Shown here one piece after another: positions 57,255-64,000 of a DNA stretch of 64,000 bases. The DNA comes from Hyalella azteca. Its lineage: Eukaryota > Arthropoda > Malacostraca > Amphipoda > Hyalellidae. Numbering within the stretch: position 1 is the stretch's first letter; each line of letters opens with the position of its first letter. The stretch is from contig NW_025936504.1 of assembly GCF_000764305.2 (NCBI RefSeq), forward strand, positions 248,001 to 312,000, in the 5' to 3' direction. The notes under the pieces were generated by a model that made no database searches, was not told where the DNA came from, and was given only the letters and a program-made list of their open reading frames with translations. The position numbers were made by a program, and so were the translations under genes.

Positions 57255-59180
57255 GCCCAACCGACGTGTTCGACAATGCCAACTAATTATAGCAGCTGCC
57301 TGGGCCTTTAAATGAATTTTCAGAGGCTGCATGCTTATTGAAACTTGTGAGTTTTACGATAAGATAAAATAATTCCGCGTTTTTTTCAAAACAATCTGGA
57401 CAACAGATGGTCACTGCAATCGAACAACAGGCTTCTGGATACGAAAACGAAAAGCATAGAGAAATTATTAGCGTAGCTCGCCGTAACCAATCAGTTAGAA
57501 GATGCCAGTTACCGAATTTTTAAACTAATTCTTTTGCATAACAACTTTTCTCCAACTAATTTTAAATTGTCTCGAGATTTTATGCATTCGTCGTAGTCCA
57601 GCATTCGGAAAAAGGCTTGTATAACTCACCAACACTGACTGAAGGTAAGTGAAAAGATTCCATTCGTTCTGATTCATTGAATTGAAATTCTTCACTGTCT
57701 CAATCGCGGCATTTTGAGCATCGTATCTTTATGCCAGAAATAGAAATCGCAGTCACTCCTGCGGACAAAATATCGCCTTCGCTGTTGGTGCAACAGTCCG
57801 ACGTTTATTGACCGTGCCCCAACAATGGCGTTATTCCGTGAGTTCCCTCCTGTATCAGGGTCGTCTATTAATCAATGTCTGCTTCGGCAAAGTCAATGCC
57901 AGTGAGGAATGACAACTGCTCCACATCTTAATGGTTGTTGCGCTGACCCCGCCATTTCAGGAGTGTGACTCATGAGTACCATTTCTGAAGATGCATTTCC
58001 GTACTTCTTATTGGAAAAATGTGAATTGATGTAATGAGTTACCGCTAGCATAAAATGCTGTTTGCTCGTTGTTACTTTAACGAAGAAATAATTTCACTAT
58101 AATAAAAAAGTTTCTAACATGCAATCTTGATAAATTTACGCTGTTCTCATTGCAATGCCGCTCTGAGATAGATTTGAGAGGACTGCAACTTTTCCATCAC
58201 TATCTTCCAGTTCACGACACTATACCGACACGCATTCGAGCTTGATATGCGCGAGCTCCGTTAATGAACTCCATCGTACGCAGAGAAGTTCGAGACTTTC
58301 TTGGCAGCACTTGCATCTTGAAATGCCAGTGCTGAGACGGTGTCATCTCTTCACAATTTTGGTCTGTCGAATAGAGCGAGGCTGTCACTTAGCTGCGTGT
58401 TACCTGTGAATAGCCGCAAGTCTTGCTAGCGCATCGCCGGGTTGAAGACTCGCGTCGCATTTTAATCAGAAAATTCTGGGGCGGGAATTTAGCAATCCTG
58501 AAAGTGTAACTGAGAATAGTCCTACAAAGAAATTCTTCTTGCATCAAATAAGACTTTTTTCTTCAATTACCTTGAACGTGGATTAGGTAGCTTCGCTCTT
58601 ACTCTAACTCAAAATGAAATGTCTCTCTCTGAAAAAAAATCAACAAGAAACGCTGCAATTTTGTTCTTCGTGCGAATCCGTAACAATATTGACGTATTTA
58701 TTTTTCGTTGATATTCATTTGGTGGCAGTTTTTAAGTAGAGCTTTAATTCATTTATATAGAATTCGTTTTACAAACTATGTCCCATACCTGCGCTCAGAA
58801 TTTGATACCCTACAACAAGTGCATGACGTGCAATTTTTATGTCACAATCGTGCAACATCACGAATCATACACGACCGAATCCAAAAATTATTGTTACTCC
58901 TTTCTTTCATGCGGACGATTACGGTTAAGTTCCAGCATACCTTGAACCTACAGCCTTACATTGTGCAACGAAGCTCTGTCTGGTGTTGTGCAGCGTAAAG
59001 GTCATGTGTATGGATCGCAGTTTTGCCTCTTTTTCTTTCTTTTGTTATCGGAGTACAAAGAGCTGAGTTGAAAAGGTCTTTAATTATCCTGACTAAACTA
59101 GCAGTCTTAACGAGACCTCGCTCGTAATTGAGCAACAAGACTGGAGTGCCTTGTCTTTCTCACATTAATCACGAACCTTA
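57255..59180. other. No supported gene
   Basis: GC-balanced patches at 57740-57960 and 58190-58480 are open only for short spans. Frames at 58708-58998 and 58956-59138 overlap antisense. No RNA gene or repeat recognised. Confidence 0.4.
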
Positions 59181-59189
59181 TCCGTCACT

Positions 59190-59400
59190 CAGTAAAGGAT
59201 AGTATGTTATGCAGCCACGTTATCACGTGCTTTAGCCATATTATCGTGCGCTTTATATCACTTAAGGTGTGCTTTATAGTCACTTTATCGTGCACTGCTA
59301 AAACTATTATCGTGTGGTAGCCACTTAATCGTGCGCTCTGCAGTCATGCTATCGTGTTCTCTTTGGCCACATCATGATGTGCTATTTAGCTACACAATTC
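59190..59400. repeat. Degenerate ~30-bp tandem repeat (CACTTTATCGTGCGCTTTATAG), about 7 copies
   Basis: The phrase AGCCAC(A/G)TTATCGTGCGCT(T/C)T recurs as CCACGTTATCACGTGCTTTA, CCATATTATCGTGCGCTTTA, TCACTTTATCGTGCACTGCT, CCACTTAATCGTGCGCTCTG, TCATGCTATCGTGTTCTCTT and CCACATCATGATGTGCTATT. Spacing 28-33 nt. Old minisatellite. Confidence 0.8.
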
Positions 59401-59404
59401 ATCG

Positions 59405-61010
59405 AAAAATGCTTGATGCTTGATGAGTTCATCAAGCATCGAGGCATTTATACGTTTTTTCATCAAGCTGCATGAGAGGATATGAGCTCAGCAAGTAGCC
59501 ATTGCAGGCAAATAATTTTGCAACATCGTTGCATTAGTAATTACTTTAGATACAAATGACATAAAATAGACATTGTAACCGTAGACTGAGGCAGCAATAA
59601 AGGCCATACCCAAAGCTCTTCGTGAGCTTATCGACGAGATCTTTTCTCGTAGAATGATTTTGTCTAATTTTCAAATGAAGAATTATTTCAAATATATTTA
59701 TTTCATTTGTTCATGTTACGAGATGGGTTTCGTTGAGTGACGTGACAGAGCTGCCACTCTTCGTTCCAATAATTGTTTTATATTGTTTCTTAATTCTGCG
59801 GCACCTATATATATATATGTATATGAACAAATTCTCCAAGTCCGCATAAAAATTCTCATTCAAATTCATTTTCGTTGCCAATTATTTTCCATTGCGACGA
59901 ATGCTTTATCATCGTACACAAATTGTACGTCAGAATTACTTACATATGAGCTTCAGTCTCATTCTTTATAATTTGAATGTTCATTTATAGCCAGTCAATT
60001 AAGCCAAATTGGAATCTCCGCTATCAAGCCAAAACTGTTCTTCCTGCAATTGAATTCAATTCCAATAATTGAAATTAAATGAATACGAGCCAACTTTTAC
60101 CATTGCTTTGTACCGAAGTTGCGGCAAAACCGTCAGGGGAGCCGCGGGGCTTTCCCTAACCTCTAGAACTACGAGGTAATTTGATGCAATCATTAGGTTC
60201 GTTATGGCGAGACAGTTAAGAACTCTCGACTGTGTGCTGGGAGATTCATCAATTATGAAATGTAATAATAAATGGTTGTTAGTTTTGATAGCTTGCTTAG
60301 GCGCTGTGAATAATACTGTTGGTGCGTCGAATGATTTAAATTAATATTTTTGAGATAGGAATAATTATTCAACTTATAATATTTTTTAACTAAGTATTTT
60401 TGGAACTAAAGATAACATATACTATTGAGCATTTTCACTGTAACTTTTCGTATTAGTCGCTTTTTTATGTGTTTACGAAAGTTAGTTTATTTAGTTAGAT
60501 ATGTGGGGTATGGCACTTATAAAATTGAATGTTTTATTGCTGACATTTTCCTTTGCCATTGTTGTGAAGAACTTATTCGAAGTTCCCATAAAAAATTAAA
60601 ATTATTTTTATCTTCACAAACTAGACTTATTATTTGGAGTATTTAGGTAAATTAATGTCTGCTCCATGACTTTATAATGGATCAGTCCTGATTTTTTAAT
60701 GCCTGATCCATTCAACAATAAATGAGTAAATAGAAACGCATATCAGATTTATCATTAACTTTAAACATCTGAGAAAGTTTTTAAGGGAACTGAGGCTTTA
60801 TTCCCATGAATATACTTCTAAGCAGTGAGAAAATCCCCCCAAAATTCAAAATTTACTATACATTACATCAACAGATTGCAAATGGTCTCGCGAGGAAGTA
60901 CCTACAAAGCATTTCATTCCATAGATAAACGAAGTACTAATGCTATATCATCCGTATGAATTCTGCTGCCATTCTAAAAATTTAGTAATGTTCAAACGGC
61001 AAGCCATTCG
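59405..61010. other. No supported gene; short AT dinucleotide run
   Basis: 59803-59824 is a short TATATA microsatellite. At 59405-59470 GCTTGATG/CATCAAGC words form overlapping small palindromes. Frames at 59783-59971 and 60425-60646 are compositional. Confidence 0.45.
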
Positions 61011-61013
61011 TAG

Positions 61014-61272
61014 ACTTCAAGTTATTTGTTCAAATTCTTTGACTTCAATATTTGTTCGAATTCTTCGACTTCAAATTACTTGTTCAAATTCTTCGACTTC
61101 AAATTACTTGTTCAAATTCTTCGACTTCAAATTATTCGCTCAAATTTTTCGACTTGAAATTATTTGTTCAAATTCTTCGACTTCAAATTATTTGTTCAAA
61201 AATATTCGACTTCAAAATAATTTGTTTAAAATTTTCGACTTCAAATTATTTGTTCAAATTCGCCGACTTCGA
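61014..61272. repeat. 26-28-bp minisatellite (GACTTCAAATTACTTGTTCA), about 9 copies
   Basis: Units GACTTCAAATTA(C/T)TTGTTCA then AATTCTTC repeat with anchors at 61041, 61067, 61095 and 61123 and onward to about 61265. Most are 28 nt. One carries an extra A run (TTCAAAAATATTC). A 28-nt period shifts frame by one each unit, so all plus frames read the same peptide alphabet (LQITCSNSST-like); the 128-129-codon frames here are artefacts. Confidence 0.92.
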
Positions 61273-61279
61273 ACAAATC

Positions 61280-62230
61280 TGGAGCTCATCAGCTGCTCGA
61301 ATTCATCCTCAAAATTATCGCAGAGTTAGCGGCCACCGAGCGGTGAACCTATTCCTGACTCTCATTTGCATGCCAGGTTTTTTAGCAGGAGACAAGCAAA
61401 AGATGCCTGCGCAAATAGGGGTAACAAAGGGCCAGTAATCAGGCGTTATTTTACAAAATTAAGGAAAAATAACCCCTGGGATTATACAGCTTTGCGTGGT
61501 ATGGCTTGCATTATTCGTCGCCCGGCAACAAAATTCCAATGGCTTCAGTCGATGAATGAGAATTCTTGCTGTATACGGCCGGCTTCCTAAGAGAATGGAA
61601 AATATTGATCAAAATTCTAGTCTCAATAATTATTTTCTTTCTATTAAAACGTTCTTTTCGGGCGACAATGAAATTAGCGCTGTTGATCTTGGTCATAATT
61701 TGCTTGTCATGGTGTGTTCTTTATTTAGTAAAATTTATAGTATCATATAGTATTTACTATTCTTCAATAAAATTTACTGATAATTAGGATACCGTTTTCG
61801 TTAAACGATATATGCATAAATATAGCGGACTAAATTAAATTCACCTAGAACTGTTACGAGTCACTATGTTTCAGATATTAGAATTTTGAATCACTGAGAT
61901 TTCGAATCATTACATTAATCGTGTATTTATTGTTGAGCATTCGGCCCCAGACTTGATTGTGAATCGTGAATATTGGCCTCGATATTGAAAGAAGTCCAGC
62001 ACTTGGTTTGCTCTTTAATCAATCTTCTGGCCGTGATTGCGTCTGTATTATCAATTCTTCACCCTAAATAAGAAGCTCCCAAACTTTTTGTTTTCGCGCA
62101 CCGCTTGAAGGTCCTGTACTCAAGCTATACTCACGGTCAAGTACGAGTACACGAACACGTCTAGTAATAGTAATAGCTATAAAGAAACATTAGTCATAAT
62201 TATAAGCATTAATTGAAGGCCATTAGATCA
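61280..62230. other. No supported gene
   Basis: Short plus frames at 61366-61590 and 61556-61787 overlap with a minus frame (61511-61696). None recognisable. Confidence 0.45.
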
Positions 62231-62234
62231 ATCA

Positions 62235-62432
62235 CAGATTCTCAATACCCTAAAATGTTTGCAGATTATTACAGGTCTCGAACATGCAACTCACTGCTCC
62301 TATTTGGCTGCGCTTTAAGGCCAGGCCACCTCGCTGGTTTTGACCAGAGTTATCGTAGGTAGCTGGAATCGAACCAACAACTCGCTGCTCAAACCTGTTA
62401 TTGTGAACGGTAACCGCTGATCTACCCTGCCC
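62235..62432 (-). mobile_element. tRNA-derived SINE, possibly dimeric
   Basis: On the minus strand a tRNA-like 5' region starts near 62431 (GGGGCAGGGTAGATCAGCGG): a box A-like TAGATCAGCGG at 62424-62414, then about 38 nt later a perfect box B GGTTCGATTCC at 62375-62365. The acceptor ends do not pair, so this is not a functional tRNA. Downstream a second tRNA-like unit follows: GTGGCCTGGCCTTAAAGCGC (box A-like) and ATGTTCGAGACC (box B-like) at about 62272-62283, sharing the phrase GAGCAG(C/T)GAGTTG with the first. This suggests a dimeric SINE transcribed by RNA polymerase III from internal promoters. The 3' tail after 62250 is AT-rich without a clear poly(A). No second copy was seen in the window. 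Confidence 0.62.
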
Positions 62433-63612
62433 CAGGCAGAAGCAGGTACGAGTAGTCATGCAGGTCCGATAAAAATTCCCTCATTTCTATGCTAATTATT
62501 ATTGAACTCCTACCATTAATTCAGGAATACGAAAGTTAAATTGAGCTCCAGGAAATGAATATAGAACCGACTGAAGTATGCGTAAAGTAATTAGATGGTT
62601 ATTTCAAAAGATAGAAGGCAGTGAAACATTTGATGTACATCTGCTGTAATCAGTATATGGTGATTTGAAAAATTCTTCTCTAATTATTAATCAAATGTTG
62701 ATAAGTATTCACAATCATTCTTAATCCAAAGATATTAGACACAAGCGAGTCAACAGAGGAATGCAAGATCGGACTCACGATAGTCTATTTACCGAGATAT
62801 AATACATTCAATTAATTGATGCACAGTTTTTGCAGCCTTATTGTGGATGAAAAAATCACAAACGTTTGACGCTTGAGCGGCCAATATTCAACTCGCGTCA
62901 ACTCCACCAATTCTTCTTTGGGTTCCGCGTCAGTTCTCTGCCCCAACATTTAAGAACTTTGTTAAATTTCTCCAACCTAACTTGAACTTATAGAACACTT
63001 GCTGATCTGTGAACTGTGAGCAATAAAACTTGATGAATCAATACTCAACAAACTTGATAATTCACGGGCGAGGAAATCAAGTAAGTTACGCATCAAAATT
63101 TACTCGTAAGTTATGGCATTAAAAACTTACGGTTGTCTGCACCGGTGCGAGGGTAATTATATAAGAACCAGTGTTTTTCCAGCAAATAAAATGTTTAATG
63201 ATATGCGTTCTATGATGTTGTGTTCTTATGTTGTTTGTGAATGAAAAGTTTATAAGTAAAAGGGGTTGAACGGAGTGCTAGTGATAGCAGATGATTTTTC
63301 TTAAGCAGCCTCGGTAAACTAAAACTTATTTCGAACTATAAAGAGCATTCAAATCAGTTAGAATTATGTGTTTCGGAATCAGTTAGAATCATGTATTTAA
63401 TTTCGATTTTAATATGTGAATGGATAGTATGACCTACAATTTTATTATTATTTTTATCATAAACCAACAGTGAAAATCAACCCATTACTTCAAGTTTAGC
63501 TAATCAAACCACGATTATTGGATAATCCTGTCTTTTTTTCACGCTTCTATTTCAATGGTTAGAAAATTGTCTTTGAAATTTTATTTTGTGTTGTACGTGA
63601 TCAATGCTAATT
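62433..63612. other. No supported gene
   Basis: AT-rich and featureless apart from a short direct repeat AATCAGTTAGAATTATGTGT / AATCAGTTAGAATCATGTAT at 63352-63398. Confidence 0.5.
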
Positions 63613-63626
63613 AATTATTTTCTTAG

Positions 63627-63815
63627 GTCTAACCTCAGACGCCCAGCAACAAACTTGCCAAAAGCATCGAACATTTCTTGTAATTTCTTGCCTCCAAATC
63701 CTTCAATTTGATCATGCGCAGGTACCAACATGATTGTTCCCTTCGTCATATATAAATTGGCTCTTGATTCCGTCTGATCTTTGCCCTCCTCAATCCTCCT
63801 TGATAAAAATGGCAC
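63627..63815 (-). CDS. Candidate internal exon, unrecognised
   Basis: On the minus strand an acceptor-like GTTAGCAG ends at 63816 (poor pyrimidine tract). A donor-like GAG|GTTAGA lies at about 63632. Between them a phase-0 frame is open: VPFLSRRIEEGKDQTESRAN then LYMTKGTIMLVPAHDQIEGF and GGKKLQEMFDAFGKFVAGRL. The composition is protein-like, not AT-driven (amphipathic KLQEMFDAFGKFV, glycine pair, charged N-terminal part). The nominal start codon is GTG, so it is not a complete gene. No family recognised and no partner exon located. Confidence 0.25.
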
Positions 63816-64000
63816 CTGCTAACTTCGCTCCCATCTAAACTTTCGAGGAAATCAATTAAATTTCCAAGGGTAACTTTGAACGAAAACACGGAGAATTTTT
63901 AAGCAGATGATTTGGTTACGAGCCCTGGCGTTGCATTTTTGCTCGCTATGATGAACTACTCGACAGGATCAGCAGGACTCGGAACATCGCAAGACATCGT
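63816..64000. other. No supported gene at window end
   Basis: Nothing recognisable in the last 185 bases. If 63627-63815 is an exon, its upstream partner would lie here or beyond the window. Confidence 0.5.

Noticed and set aside
60940..61438. Overlapping 129- and 128-codon ORFs
   Set aside because: Products of the 28-bp minisatellite, which reads similarly in all plus frames because its period is 1 modulo 3.
62355..62432. Functional tRNA gene
   Set aside because: Box A and box B are present but the acceptor and other arms do not pair; SINE-derived instead.

Overview
The window looks like non-coding nuclear DNA from an AT-rich eukaryote, most likely an arthropod and plausibly an insect. By eye GC is roughly 35-37%. 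There is no dense gene packing: in 64 kb no open frame exceeds about 170 codons, and none translates to a protein I recognise over its whole length. What is present is typical of intergenic or intronic eukaryotic DNA: decayed DNA transposons, MITEs, a tRNA-derived SINE, diverged dispersed repeats and many minisatellites. The arthropod assignment is inference from this style of repeat content, not from a marker gene.

Layout. 1-7 kb: minisatellites of 43 bp (961-1133), 22 bp (3300-3635) and about 33 bp (4815-5425), two weak minus-strand exon-like frames (1754-1960, 2387-2583), and a 186-bp imperfect palindrome (6221-6406). 7-18 kb: an unrecognised 131-codon ORF followed by a 66-bp duplication, the second copy of a dispersed repeat (11580-11800), a clean TTAA-flanked MITE (14133-14475), and an 18-bp minisatellite kept in frame behind a good splice acceptor (15755-16273). 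18-30 kb: one copy of a roughly 165-bp repeat with (GACG)n, two copies of a roughly 550-bp dispersed repeat (19.1 and 29.1 kb), and a 1.28-kb pogo-like DNA transposon (21892-23169) with TA target duplication, inverted ends and a frameshifted transposase relic. 30-45 kb: exon-like segments at 31.9-32.2 kb, a 231-bp TIR element, three more copies of the 165-bp repeat, a long pyrimidine-rich tract, and a roughly 71-bp minisatellite (42148-42612). 45-64 kb: a CA-rich microsatellite, a 40-bp minisatellite interrupted by a sequencing adapter, a broken gene-like region at 49 kb, a 37-bp minisatellite with two interleaved unit types (53850-54515), two more minisatellites (59.2 and 61.0 kb), and a possibly dimeric tRNA-derived SINE (62235-62432).

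The firmest single observation is technical. Positions 46958-46995 are exactly the two mirrored 19-nt Tn5 mosaic ends that form the Nextera mate-pair junction adapter, followed by one N. They sit inside a 40-bp tandem repeat, so the assembly is artificial there and the array length is unknown. The firmest biological observation is the pogo-like element. I found no coherent undescribed multi-gene system. Protein calls other than the transposase relic are hypotheses from reading frame and splice-site appearance only.
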